Shown here: in pieces, positions 28,257 through 37,669 of the stretch | How positions within the stretch are numbered: position 1 is the stretch's first letter | How the letters are laid out: each line of letters begins with the position of its first letter | Source of the DNA: Amedibacillus dolichus DSM 3991 | GTDB lineage: Bacteria > Bacillota_I > Bacilli_A > Erysipelotrichales > Erysipelotrichaceae | Assembly: GCF_000154285.1 (NCBI RefSeq) | Contig: NZ_DS483477.1 | Location: 124,001-188,000, forward strand | Direction: 5' to 3' | DNA length: 64,000 bases | Position numbers and translations under genes: made by a program | The notes under the pieces: model-generated | Seen by the model: the letters and a program-made list of their open reading frames with translations, nothing else | Databases searched by the model: none | What the model was told of the DNA's origin: nothing

Positions 28257-29135
28257 TCAATAGTTGCCTTCTAAACATAGCTGTTGCAGCTTTGTTAATG
28301 GCTCTGACATATATTTATTTTTATGAACAACAAAATGAAAGCTGCGTATAACGGAGAGGTTTTCGATGGATAAGATCGATAACACTCCGTTTTTTACTTC
28401 TTCCTCTACCATGCGTTTGGAAAATATAGCAATACCTCTGCCGGCGATAACAGCATTTTTAATTGCTTCGGTACTGGTAGCACAAAAGCTGCGATGCAGT
28501 TTGATCTTGTGTTCTTCTAATAGCTTCTCATATTGGTTTTTATCGGCACTTCCACTTTCGCGACTCACATAGTTTTGTCCGTCAAGCATGGCAAGGGAGA
28601 GTGTCGTGTGATTTGCAAGAGGGTGATTCTTACCACATACAAGCACAAGTTCATCTTCACAAAAGGGCAATGCAATGAGCTGTTCGTTGTTGATGGTACC
28701 CTCGATAAGCCCAATATCGACTTGATTGTTTAAAAGAGCCTGTTCGATATTGGAGGAATTGGTTACGGTAACTTCAAAACTGCATTGGGGGAGCTTATCT
28801 TCGGCAGTGTGTAGGATATCGTTGATTAAGCAGGTACCGATAGAAACACTGCAGCCGATTTGAATATGTGTTTTTTCGCTTGCTTGATGCATAGCTTCCT
28901 CCATTTGCTTATAGGAGTCCAAGATATGACGGGAAAAGGAAAGCAGCAGCTTTCCCTCATTTGTTAAATAGAGCTTTTTTGAAAGACGTTCAAATAGCTT
29001 GACACCATAGAAATGCTCAAGTTCTGAAATTGCCTGACTAACACTTGGTTGAGAAATATGTAGGCTATGAGCGGCTTTGCTCATTCCTCCATGATCAACA
29101 ACAGCGGTAAAAATCATTAAATGGCGTAAAGTCAT
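28257..29135 (-). CDS. LysR-family transcriptional regulator
   Basis: The 292-residue protein has the LysR N-terminal helix-turn-helix (MTLRHLMIFTAVVDHGGMSKAA, residues 1-60, with HISQPSVSQAI as recognition helix) and a periplasmic-binding-protein-like effector domain (about 90-290). It is the third gene of a minus-strand operon behind two chromate-type transporter halves and may sense their substrate. There are 20 bases between it and the upstream gene. Confidence 0.92.
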   Translation of the reverse strand: MTLRHLMIFTAVVDHGGMSKAAHSLHISQPSVSQAISELEHFYGVKLFERLSKKLYLTNEGKLLLSFSRHILDSYKQMEEAMHQASEKTHIQIGCSVSIGTCLINDILHTAEDKLPQCSFEVTVTNSSNIEQALLNNQVDIGLIEGTINNEQLIALPFCEDELVLVCGKNHPLANHTTLSLAMLDGQNYVSRESGSADKNQYEKLLEEHKIKLHRSFCATSTEAIKNAVIAGRGIAIFSKRMVEEEVKNGVLSILSIENLSVIRSFHFVVHKNKYMSEPLTKLQQLCLEGNY

Positions 29136-29155
29136 AGTATCCCTGCTTCCTGCTG

Positions 29156-29728
29156 TTAAACAGCTCCTAATAATACATAAATCAGTGTTCCAATCAAACC
29201 GCTTCCTAAAATGATGGCAATCGCATTGGCTTTATATTTTCGTAAAATATATAAGGAAACAGCAAAGATTAAAACTTCTACCCAACGAATATTGCTGAGA
29301 ACGATATCACCTAGTTCAGCTTGGAAGATACCCAATAAAAGAATGGAAGCACCTGCCGAAGCGATAAGGGCTACTACTGCCGGACGCATGGCACCTAAGA
29401 CAATCTGCACTCCATTAACATTACGATATTTATAATAAAAATGAGCGAGTGTTAAGCAGATGATAAAGGAAGGAATGATACAGCCTAAGGTGCATAGCAG
29501 TACGCCAGGAATACCGGCAATGCGCATACCGACAAAGGTGGCGGAGTTGATGGAAATCGGACCCGGTGTCATTTCCGCAACGGTGATTAAATCGGAAAAC
29601 TCTCCTAAGGTCATCAATCCGTAGATATTAACGATTTGTTCCTGTATCAAGGGAATAGCGGCATAGCCTCCTCCGACACTGAATAAGCCTACCTGAATGA
29701 AGGCGATAAATAGTTTAATGAGCAGCAT
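29156..29728 (-). CDS. CHR-family (chromate-type) transporter, half-size, second subunit
   Basis: The 190-residue protein has about five membrane segments and the CHR family signatures FSVGGGYAAIPLIQEQ at the N-terminus and EMTPGPISINSATFVG near residue 50. Short-chain CHR proteins work as pairs, and the partner is the overlapping upstream gene. Chromate/sulfate transport is the family label; the true substrate in anaerobes is uncertain. The start overlaps the upstream gene by 14 bases. Confidence 0.88.
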   Translation of the reverse strand: MLLIKLFIAFIQVGLFSVGGGYAAIPLIQEQIVNIYGLMTLGEFSDLITVAEMTPGPISINSATFVGMRIAGIPGVLLCTLGCIIPSFIICLTLAHFYYKYRNVNGVQIVLGAMRPAVVALIASAGASILLLGIFQAELGDIVLSNIRWVEVLIFAVSLYILRKYKANAIAIILGSGLIGTLIYVLLGAV

Positions 29729-30305
29729 TGCTTGTCCCTGCCTTTCTGTTTTGGAATGTTTGCTTGATGCAGTCGATGATACCGATGCCTAAGCAGATGA
29801 GAATGATGATCATTGCACTGATATCCAATAGATAGGTAGCGATAAAGGCAAGGACCATCATAGCGATATAAAGCATGCGCTTGGTGTGGAAAACATTTTT
29901 TGCCAAATTGATAACAACATCGAAAATAACGGCTGCCACACCGGCACGCATGACCTGCAAAGCGATGCTGATGTAGGGATTGGTACGGAATTGATCGTAA
30001 AACATAGAAATGATGGAAATGATGATCATCGGAGGAAGAATGGTTCCTAAAATAGCAACAAGGGAGCCAACCACTCCGGCGATACGATAACCGATAATAA
30101 CCGAAGCATTTACCGGCAGCGGTCCGGGAGAAGATTGCGTGATTGCTGTTACATCGAGCATTTCATCTTCCTCTAACCAACCTAACTCTTCTACATATTT
30201 CTTTTTCATAAGTGATACAATTACAAATCCTCCGCCAAAGGTACAGGCACTTAAGACGAACATGGATTTAAATAATGTCCACAATTTACTATAATCCTTT
30301 TTCAT
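29715..30305 (-). CDS. CHR-family (chromate-type) transporter, half-size, first subunit
   Basis: The 196-residue protein has an N-terminal CTFGGGFVIVSLMKKKYVEE, then the ITQSSPGPLPVNASVIIGYR motif, both diagnostic of CHR half-transporters, and about five membrane segments. It is the first gene of the minus-strand operon with its partner and a LysR regulator. A GGAGGA ribosome-binding site lies directly upstream of the ATG, and the 5' region is extremely AT-rich. Confidence 0.88.
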   Translation of the reverse strand: MKKDYSKLWTLFKSMFVLSACTFGGGFVIVSLMKKKYVEELGWLEEDEMLDVTAITQSSPGPLPVNASVIIGYRIAGVVGSLVAILGTILPPMIIISIISMFYDQFRTNPYISIALQVMRAGVAAVIFDVVINLAKNVFHTKRMLYIAMMVLAFIATYLLDISAMIIILICLGIGIIDCIKQTFQNRKAGTSNAAH

Positions 30306-30589
30306 ATTGTCCTCCTTATTTGAAACAAGAAAATTTTACCACATAAAAATATATTTGAAAAATATATAATTATTATATATATCATAGGTAAATAATTATG
30401 AATTATACATATTTAAAAGAAAACGAAAAAAAGAAAAATATAGAAGTAGCAGAAAGAGTTTATTAGGTAAAAATTGATGGGAAAGGTAACACATTTTGAA
30501 AAGTGTTACCTTTTTGGACATTTTCTCATATTTGTCCATAGGAGATTTTTTGCTTGCCGATTATATTGTAATGTGTAAGGTGATATAAG
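30306..30589. other. Divergent intergenic region with a leader-like frame and hairpin
   Basis: This region separates the minus-strand CHR operon from the plus-strand activase operon. It holds an AT palindrome near 30361-30382, a possible 22-codon frame (ATG 30398, stop 30464-30466) six bases after AGGTAA, and a strong stem-loop AAAGGTAACAC...GTGTTACCTTT (30482-30513) followed by TTTTT. The hairpin has no upstream gene to terminate on the plus strand, so it may attenuate the operon starting at 30590. A further promoter could lie between 30515 and 30590. Confidence 0.4.
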
Positions 30590-31627
30590 ATGGGTAAGGA
30601 TATTGATTACATTTTGATTGAAAATTCAGTGAAAAAAGCCTTGAGGGATATACAGGATAATCCCAAGCGAACGATTCGCAATTTGGTTGATTACGGCTTG
30701 GAGTTTGCGAAGGGTGGCTTTCAGAAGCAAAGCTTACAGCTTGCTCAGCGGCTATTGGCAGATGAAAATTGCCGTTATTATGATCTGATTGGCAATGCCG
30801 TTGAGCATGTCGATCCAAAAACATTGTTAAGCTTCGGTATGAATGTCGGTTATAATGCGTGTACGATGGGTGTAAAACGCATTCGCTTGTTGGAGGCAAG
30901 GGAACAGCTGCATATTCCTTGGAGTTTGTTTTTGAAGGTAAAGGATTTTGATGAGGTGCATCAAAAACAGCTTTGCCAGATTATTGAGGAAGGCATGGAG
31001 CTTGGAATTTATGTGTTTGTTTTCGTAGTTGAAGGGCAGGTTGAGCAACTGTTGAGTATGCTTTTTGAATATGAGCAATGTGCCTTTGTGTTGATGTGTC
31101 GAAAGGAATGCTTGCATGAGGAGGTTCTTGATCAGATAGCAGAGCTGCATAATCTTATGCTTTCTGTTGGGTATGAAAAGGATATTGATACAACGGTTGC
31201 TGACATGCGTAAGCGAGGTCTTTTGTATGGCTTGCATGTTGTATATGGTAAGCAAGAACTTGCGGAAATTGAAAGCGGACAGTTTTTTCAATCGTTTGAG
31301 CCGCTTTGGCCGCTGAGTGTTGCCTTGCTTGCAGACAGCGATGTTGAGGAAAAGGAAAAAGCAAAGCTTGATCAAGCGCTTTGCACATTGCGTATTACGA
31401 AATCATATCCTACCTTTATCCTACATTTACAAGAGGATATTCAACGCATTGATGAGGTGTTTTCCAATGAAGGATATTGCGTGGGAATTGATGAGCAGGG
31501 CTTTTTGATGCTGAATGGAAAGAGCATTTATCAAGCAGCTGCCAATGTTTTTCAAAGATCACTAAAAACGGTTTTGCATCATTGTTTAGCAAAACAAGAC
31601 GGTTGTGTATGTAAGGAGGGTGATTGA
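30590..31627 (+). CDS. Unrecognised 345-residue protein, partner of the dehydratase activase
   Basis: I cannot place this soluble protein. Its N-terminal 90 residues (ALRDIQDNPKRTIRNLVDYG...KQSLQLAQRLLADENCRYYDL) look all-helical. The middle alternates strands and helices in a way suggestive of a barrel (IPWSLFLKVKDFD, MELGIYVFVFVVEG, CAFVLMCRKE), and it ends in a Cys-containing tail (HHCLAKQDGCVC). It resembles the accessory half of some radical-SAM-like proteins but has no CxxxCxxC cluster. Its stop is one base before the activase ATG, so the two are made together and probably work together. Confidence 0.7.
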   Translation: MGKDIDYILIENSVKKALRDIQDNPKRTIRNLVDYGLEFAKGGFQKQSLQLAQRLLADENCRYYDLIGNAVEHVDPKTLLSFGMNVGYNACTMGVKRIRLLEAREQLHIPWSLFLKVKDFDEVHQKQLCQIIEEGMELGIYVFVFVVEGQVEQLLSMLFEYEQCAFVLMCRKECLHEEVLDQIAELHNLMLSVGYEKDIDTTVADMRKRGLLYGLHVVYGKQELAEIESGQFFQSFEPLWPLSVALLADSDVEEKEKAKLDQALCTLRITKSYPTFILHLQEDIQRIDEVFSNEGYCVGIDEQGFLMLNGKSIYQAAANVFQRSLKTVLHHCLAKQDGCVCKEGD

Positions 31628-31628
31628 G

Positions 31629-34600
31629 ATGCCGCAATATTCCATGGGAATTGATGTAGGTTCTACAACAGTGAAATTGTTTGTTAGCGATGAGCAGGAT
31701 AACAATGTGTATCAAAGCTATCTTCGTCATCATTGCGATGTTCGCAAGACGATCCTAGAAGAATTGCAGCGACTGAAGGAGCAGCTTGGCAATGTAGAGG
31801 TCAAAGCGGTTATTACCGGTTCCGGCGGCTTGGAAATAGCAAAGCGATTGGATATTGAATTTATGCAAGAAGTCATTGCCTGTACGAAAACGGTAGAAAC
31901 GTATATTCCGCAAACCGATGTGGCGATTGAGTTGGGTGGGGAAGATGCGAAAATCACCTATTTTAAAGGAACGCTTGAGCAGCGAATGAACGGAACCTGT
32001 GCCGGTGGAACAGGGGCGTTTATCGATCAAATGGCGAGCTTATTGGAAACAGATGCGGAAGGTTTGAATACATTGGCGAAATCTTATACTTGCATTTATC
32101 CGATTGCCTCTCGCTGTGGGGTTTTTGCGAAAACGGACATTCAACCGTTAATAAATCAAGGAGCATTAAAAGAGGATATTGCCGTATCCATCTTCCAAGC
32201 TATCGTCAATCAAACGATCAGCGGGCTTGCGTGTGGAAAACCGATTCGTGGAAAAGTAGCCTTTTTGGGTGGACCCTTATATTTTCTTGATGCTTTGCGT
32301 GAACGCTTTATTGAAACTTTGCATTTGAAAAAGGAAGATGTCATCTTTCCGAAAAACTCCCAGCTGTTTGTTGCTATGGGAGCTTGTTTGCATGCAAAGG
32401 AGCTGAAAAAAGAACGATCTTTAGAAAACATCATAGAACAATTAAAGCAGCTTTCTTTACAAAGCTTGGAAGAAAAACAACATTTGCCTGCGTTGTTTGA
32501 ACATGCTGAGGAGCTGCAAAGCTTTCAAGAACGCCATCAAAAACAGCAGGTGAGAGAAGGAAACTTACAAAACTATTGCGGCGATGTGTATTTGGGTATT
32601 GATGTCGGAAGTACCACAACGAAGCTTGTTTTGATTGGGAAAGATGGAACGATTTTATATAGCTTTTATAGCTCTAATAAAGGTGAGCCTTTGGATTTGG
32701 TCTTAAAAGCGATGAAGCAGGTTTATCAACAGTTGCCAAAAGGCTGCAAGATTCGAAAAGCAGGGGTTACCGGCTATGGGGAGGCACTGATAAAGAGTGC
32801 ACTAAAGGTTGATATCGGTGAGGTAGAAACGATTGCCCATTATCAAGCAGCACGCTGCTTTTGTGAGGACGTTGATTTTATTTTAGATATCGGCGGACAG
32901 GATATGAAGGCAATGCGAATTTGTGATGGTGTTATTCAGGATATTACATTAAATGAAGCTTGCTCCTCCGGCTGCGGTTCCTTTTTGGAAACCTTTGCGC
33001 ATTCCTTAGGATATTCGATTGAGGAATTTGCGCAGCTTGCTATGCGCTCTGTAAAGCCCTTGGATTTAGGCAGTCGTTGTACGGTCTTTATGAATTCAAA
33101 GGTAAAACAGGCACAGAAAGAGGGAGCTTTCATTGAGGATATTGCGGCAGGGTTGGCATATTCTATTATTAAGAATGCGTTGTATAAGGTTATTAAGCTA
33201 AGGAATAAAGAGCAGCTTGGTAAGCATATCGTTGTGCAAGGTGGTACATTTTATAATGATTCGGTTTTGCGTGTGTTTGAACTGGAAACCGGTATGCACG
33301 TAATACGTCCTAATATTGCCGGTCTTATGGGTGCTTATGGTATGGCTTATATGGCTAAGGAGGCAGATGATGGTCTTGGTACAAGCCTGTTAAGCTATGA
33401 AGAAATCTGCCGCTTTCATGCAACACATGAGATGCGTCGTTGTGGAAAATGCAGCAACAACTGTCTTTTGACGGTTACCTCCTTTTATGACGGACGAAAA
33501 TTTGTGAGTGGAAACCGTTGTGAGCGTGGTGCGGATATGCCGCTTGTAAAAGCAAAGCTTCCCAATATATATGAATATAAGTATCGGCGTGTATTTCAAT
33601 ATACATCGCTTTCCAAAAAAGAGGCGTTAAGAGGAAGTGTCGGCATTCCTAGAGTCTTGAATATGTATGAGAACTATCCTTTCTGGCATACCTTTTTTAC
33701 AGCCTTGAAATTTCGGGTAGTCATTTCATCAAGATCTTCTAAGCAGCTGTTTGAAAAAGGAATGGAGTCGATTCCAAGTGAAAGCGTTTGTTATCCGGCA
33801 AAGCTTGTCCATGGACATATAGAGGACTTATTAACGAAGGATATTGATTTTATTTTTTATCCTGCTGTCTTGTATGAGCATGTTGAATTTAAAGATGCGG
33901 ATAATCATTATAATTGTCCGGTTGTTGCCGCGTATAGTGAAACGATACGTAACAATATGGATTCCATTGCAGAGGCAAAGATAAAATTTAAAAACCCGTT
34001 TATATCTTTCAATAATCCAAAGACACTGTTAAGGGTGTTGGAGAAAGAATTGCAGGAGTATCATATTCCCCATGCGGAAATCAAGGCGGCACTAAAGCTG
34101 GCATTTGCGGAAGATGAGCATTACCATGCGGATATTCGAAGGGAAGGCATGCGTGCCTTAAGCTATATGAAAAAACATCATAAAAAAGGGATTGTTTTAG
34201 CTGGCAGACCATATCATGTTGATCCGGAAATCCATCATGGCATTGCGGAGCTAATTGCTTCGGAGGGTTTTGTGGTTTTGAGTGAGGACAGTGTTTGTCA
34301 TTTGGATACAAAACGCTTGCAGCTGCGAGTGGTTAATCAATGGACCTATCACTCACGCTTATATCGGGCAGCCTCCTTTGTGGCGGATCAAGAGGATTTG
34401 GAGCTGATTCAGCTGACTTCCTTTGGCTGTGGCTTAGATGCGGTAACAAGCGATCAGGTTACGGAAATTTTAAAGGCAAGCAACAAGCTTTATACATTGA
34501 TTAAGATTGATGAGGTCAGCAATCTTGGCGCAATTCGTATTCGCATTCGCTCCTTGAAATCAACCATTGAAAAGAAAAGTGCACGTGCACATCAAAACAA

Positions 34601-35939
34601 AAGCTATGAGCTTTCTTGTGTACCGTTTACCAAAGAAATGAAAGAACAAGGCTATACCATTCTTTGTCCGCAAATGTCGCCGATTCACTTTCAGTTTATT
34701 GAAGTCGCAATGAAAGAAGCGGGATATCGTTTCGAGGTATTACCTTCGGTTGATAGAGAAGCGATGGAAGAAGGCTTAAGATATGTGAATAACGATGCGT
34801 GCTATCCATGTATCTTGGTTGTAGGACAAATGATGAATGCCTTGCATAGCGGAAAGTATGATTTGCATAAAACTGCCTTGATGATCACGCAAACAGGGGG
34901 AGGGTGTCGTGCTACCAATTATATCGCGTTGATTCGTAAGGCGCTTCATGATGCGAAAATGGATTATATTCCGGTGATTTCCGTCAATCTTGCAGGCTTG
35001 GAAAGCAATCCCGGTTTTCAGCTTACACCAAGCTTAATCAAACGAGTGATCATGGGTGTATTATATGGCGATTTATTGATGCGGGTATTGTATCGTATGC
35101 GTCCTTATGAAAGAGAAAAGGGGGCAGCCAATCAGCTATATGAAAAATGGGTAAAGCTATGTAAGTATAATCTGCATACCGGCAGTCTATCGGAATTTAA
35201 ACGCAATGTTTGTGGGATTATAAAAGAATTTGATGCGTTGGAGACAATTGATGTGGTAAAGCCACGTGTTGGCTTGGTTGGTGAAATCTTAGTGAAATTT
35301 CACCCTACGGCAAATAATCAAATTGTGGATATCATTGAAAAAGAGGGCGGAGAAGCAGTCGTACCGGATCTATTGGATTTCTTTCTATACTGCTTCTACA
35401 ATGCGCATTTTAAGGAAAGCAATTTTGAAGGAACGCATATGGCAACCATGCTTCGTCAATGTGGTATCGAGATCGCGGAGCTGCTGCGTAAAAATATTGT
35501 AAAGGAACTGCGCCTTTCAAAGCATTTTGATGCACCGCATCGTATTGAAGAAATCGCACAGCTTGCCTCTGAAATCGTATCCTTGGGAAATCAAACCGGA
35601 GAGGGTTGGTTTTTGAGCGGAGAGATGCTTGAATTGATGGAAGATGGCTGTTTCAATATCGTATGTATGCAGCCCTTTGCCTGCTTACCAAACCATATTA
35701 CCGGAAAAGGAGTTATAAAAGCGATTAAGAAAAAGTACCCTAAGAGTAATATCGTTGCTATTGATTATGATCCGGGTGCCAGTGAGGTCAATCAGCTTAA
35801 CCGAATCAAGTTGATGTTTGCTACTGCGAAAAAGAATTTAGCGGCACAGGAAAAAAGTTCTGTGGCTTATCAAGAGCCGCTTTTAGAGACTTGCGAAAAT
35901 ACAAAATCTCAAAAGGATTTGAGAATCATGAAGTCTTAA
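31629..35939 (+). CDS. Fused 2-hydroxyacyl-CoA dehydratase activase/dehydratase-like protein
   Basis: The 1436-residue fusion has two BadF/BcrAD ASKHA ATPase domains. The first (residues about 5-265) has GIDVGSTTVKLF, GGEDAKIT and GTCAGGTGAF; the second (about 325-585) has GIDVGSTTTKLV, DIGGQDMKAM and NEACSSGCGSFLE. The cysteine of each GTCAGG/CSSGCG loop should ligate an inter-subunit 4Fe-4S cluster. A cysteine-rich bridge (RRCGKCSNNCLL, about 625) and a DUF2229 region follow, then an HgdB/FldBC-like C-terminal part (about 1000-1400). Members activate radical dehydratases by ATP-driven electron transfer, but the substrate of such fusions is unknown. ATG 31629 follows GGAGGG; an in-frame TTG at 31605 is rejected. 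Confidence 0.87.
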   Translation: MPQYSMGIDVGSTTVKLFVSDEQDNNVYQSYLRHHCDVRKTILEELQRLKEQLGNVEVKAVITGSGGLEIAKRLDIEFMQEVIACTKTVETYIPQTDVAIELGGEDAKITYFKGTLEQRMNGTCAGGTGAFIDQMASLLETDAEGLNTLAKSYTCIYPIASRCGVFAKTDIQPLINQGALKEDIAVSIFQAIVNQTISGLACGKPIRGKVAFLGGPLYFLDALRERFIETLHLKKEDVIFPKNSQLFVAMGACLHAKELKKERSLENIIEQLKQLSLQSLEEKQHLPALFEHAEELQSFQERHQKQQVREGNLQNYCGDVYLGIDVGSTTTKLVLIGKDGTILYSFYSSNKGEPLDLVLKAMKQVYQQLPKGCKIRKAGVTGYGEALIKSALKVDIGEVETIAHYQAARCFCEDVDFILDIGGQDMKAMRICDGVIQDITLNEACSSGCGSFLETFAHSLGYSIEEFAQLAMRSVKPLDLGSRCTVFMNSKVKQAQKEGAFIEDIAAGLAYSIIKNALYKVIKLRNKEQLGKHIVVQGGTFYNDSVLRVFELETGMHVIRPNIAGLMGAYGMAYMAKEADDGLGTSLLSYEEICRFHATHEMRRCGKCSNNCLLTVTSFYDGRKFVSGNRCERGADMPLVKAKLPNIYEYKYRRVFQYTSLSKKEALRGSVGIPRVLNMYENYPFWHTFFTALKFRVVISSRSSKQLFEKGMESIPSESVCYPAKLVHGHIEDLLTKDIDFIFYPAVLYEHVEFKDADNHYNCPVVAAYSETIRNNMDSIAEAKIKFKNPFISFNNPKTLLRVLEKELQEYHIPHAEIKAALKLAFAEDEHYHADIRREGMRALSYMKKHHKKGIVLAGRPYHVDPEIHHGIAELIASEGFVVLSEDSVCHLDTKRLQLRVVNQWTYHSRLYRAASFVADQEDLELIQLTSFGCGLDAVTSDQVTEILKASNKLYTLIKIDEVSNLGAIRIRIRSLKSTIEKKSARAHQNKSYELSCVPFTKEMKEQGYTILCPQMSPIHFQFIEVAMKEAGYRFEVLPSVDREAMEEGLRYVNNDACYPCILVVGQMMNALHSGKYDLHKTALMITQTGGGCRATNYIALIRKALHDAKMDYIPVISVNLAGLESNPGFQLTPSLIKRVIMGVLYGDLLMRVLYRMRPYEREKGAANQLYEKWVKLCKYNLHTGSLSEFKRNVCGIIKEFDALETIDVVKPRVGLVGEILVKFHPTANNQIVDIIEKEGGEAVVPDLLDFFLYCFYNAHFKESNFEGTHMATMLRQCGIEIAELLRKNIVKELRLSKHFDAPHRIEEIAQLASEIVSLGNQTGEGWFLSGEMLELMEDGCFNIVCMQPFACLPNHITGKGVIKAIKKKYPKSNIVAIDYDPGASEVNQLNRIKLMFATAKKNLAAQEKSSVAYQEPLLETCENTKSQKDLRIMKS

Positions 35940-35954
35940 TGAAGGAGAATGCTT

Positions 35955-36698
35955 ATGACAGTGAAAGAAATTGGACTTTGGATATTTATCTTTTTCCTAT
36001 ATAGCTTTTTCGGTTGGGTATGGGAAAGTTGTTATCGCTCGGTTAAACAAAAGAAGTTTGTGAATCGTGGATATCTCAATGGTCCATGGCTGCCGATTTA
36101 CGGATTCAGTGCGTTGATTATTTTATATCTTACTTATCCCTTTAAGGAGCGTATCGCCATGGTCTTTTTGGTTGGTGCATTAAGTGTCAGTATCATTGAG
36201 GTAGTTGTTGGGTTAAGTATGGAAAAGCTGTTTCATGTACGTTATTGGGATTATCGAGGAGTTCCTTTGAATTATAAAGGTTATATTGCCCTTCCGATTT
36301 CTTTGCTTTGGGGTGTGTTGGCAGTGCTGTTGGTGCGCTTTGCGGATCATCAGGTAATGCAGCTTACCGCATGTTTACCGCTACCCGTTTTGTATGTGGC
36401 AGATAGCATATTGCTTGCTTTATTTCTTTTTGATGTGATTCTATCAACGATTCAGGCCTTGCACCTAAAAAGAATCTTGCATAATAATATTCAAAGTATA
36501 AATGAGCGTAATAAACGTTTAAGAAAACAAGTGAAGAAGCATCGTGCAGAACTGAATGAGAAGGTCTTAAAAAAAGCAGAAAAGGCTTTGAAACGAAATC
36601 CAAGCATCTTCTCCAGCAAGCATAATGCCGGACTTAGTGAAATGCGTACAATGATCAACGAAATCAAAGATAAGCTGAATAAAGATCAGGGAAAATAA
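35955..36698 (+). CDS. Putative ABC-transporter type IV (CmpB-like) membrane protein
   Basis: The 247-residue protein has five or six hydrophobic segments in its first 170 residues, beginning with FLYSFFGWVWESCYRSV, the signature of the PF06541 (ABC_trans_CmpB) family. RWYLNGP-like and HVRYWDYRGVPLNYKG segments follow, with a basic coiled-coil-like tail. ATG 35955 is seven bases after GGAG; ATG 35949 is too close to it. It lies 15 bases after the activase gene, so co-transcription is likely, but no functional link is obvious. Confidence 0.8.
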   Translation: MTVKEIGLWIFIFFLYSFFGWVWESCYRSVKQKKFVNRGYLNGPWLPIYGFSALIILYLTYPFKERIAMVFLVGALSVSIIEVVVGLSMEKLFHVRYWDYRGVPLNYKGYIALPISLLWGVLAVLLVRFADHQVMQLTACLPLPVLYVADSILLALFLFDVILSTIQALHLKRILHNNIQSINERNKRLRKQVKKHRAELNEKVLKKAEKALKRNPSIFSSKHNAGLSEMRTMINEIKDKLNKDQGK

Positions 36699-36708
36699 TG
36701 CTGTTAAG

Positions 36709-36751
36709 GCTCAAGGAGTGTGCGAAATTGCGGCGACTTGAGCTTTTTTTG
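36709..36751 (+). terminator. Terminator after the activase operon
   Basis: GCTCAAG (36709-36715) pairs with CTTGAGC (36737-36743), followed by seven Ts. Confidence 0.72.
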
Positions 36752-36858
36752 TAGCATTTTCTTGGAAATGAACGAGAGCTTATGTTTGAAAAATGTCGAT
36801 AAGAATGCTATAATGTGAGAAATTTTAATAAGAAATGAATGCTTGAAAAGGAGCTACA

Positions 36859-37431
36859 TTGATTGGGAGTGAGCGTGTGCCGGAATCAAATATCACAAAG
36901 AAGGTTCTTGCCAAAGCGTTGAAAAACTGTATGCAGACAAAAAGCTTTGCGAAAATTACGGTTATGGATATTTGCGAGGAATGTGGCATGAATCGAAAGA
37001 CCTTTTATTATCACTTCAAAGATAAATTCGATTTGGTAAATTGGATTTTTAATATCGAATGCTTGAAGCAGCTGCATCATAGCGAATATGTCTTTTTATG
37101 GGAAAATTTTGAAACGCTGTGTGAATATTTCTATGAAAATAAGGAGTTTTATCGGGAGGTATTTTCTTATGATGGCCAAAATTCCTTTACCGAGTATTTT
37201 CAAGAGATTTTTTATGCCTTGTTGGCAGAAGATTTTTGTGTAGTTTTTCCCAGTTTAAAAGGGCATAAATATGAAAGCTTTGTAATCTCCTTGTATTTAG
37301 ATGTTTTTGTTTGTGGAATCAAGCGTTGGATTCGTGATCCGGCATGTACGCCACCAAAAGAATTTTGTATGCTGATCAAAATGATTTTATTGAAATCATC
37401 GGAGGCTTTCGTGGAGAATTTTCATTATTAA
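36859..37431 (+). CDS. TetR-family transcriptional regulator
   Basis: The 190-residue protein begins at a TTG five bases after AAAAGGAG. The N-terminal helix-turn-helix is clear: KKVLAKALKNCMQTKSFAKI, then TVMDICEECGMNRKTFYYHFKDK (residues about 30-55). The C-terminal half resembles the DhaS-type TetR_C domain. No target gene is adjacent in the same orientation apart from the deacetylase 240 bases downstream. A TATAAT-like -10 lies near 36809. Confidence 0.88.
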   Translation: MIGSERVPESNITKKVLAKALKNCMQTKSFAKITVMDICEECGMNRKTFYYHFKDKFDLVNWIFNIECLKQLHHSEYVFLWENFETLCEYFYENKEFYREVFSYDGQNSFTEYFQEIFYALLAEDFCVVFPSLKGHKYESFVISLYLDVFVCGIKRWIRDPACTPPKEFCMLIKMILLKSSEAFVENFHY

Positions 37432-37669
37432 AAGAGTTTAACTGTTAAAAATGAGGAAGCAAAAGCTGTTTATGACTTTTTGCAGGATTTGAATACATTA
37501 GGCTTTGATAGCTTTTTTTATTTTGTTTTAAATCTTACGATATCTTTAGAAAAACGTAACAATAAATTTTACTATTTTTTGTAAACGATATACTATAATA
37601 CATTTGTAAAATAGGTTTAGGATAAGAGTATATATTGTGGCTGTTATTTGAGGTTATCGGGAGGTATGT

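Noticed and set aside
30590-31627. Radical SAM enzyme
   Set aside because: The fold hints at a barrel, but no CxxxCxxC cluster is present.
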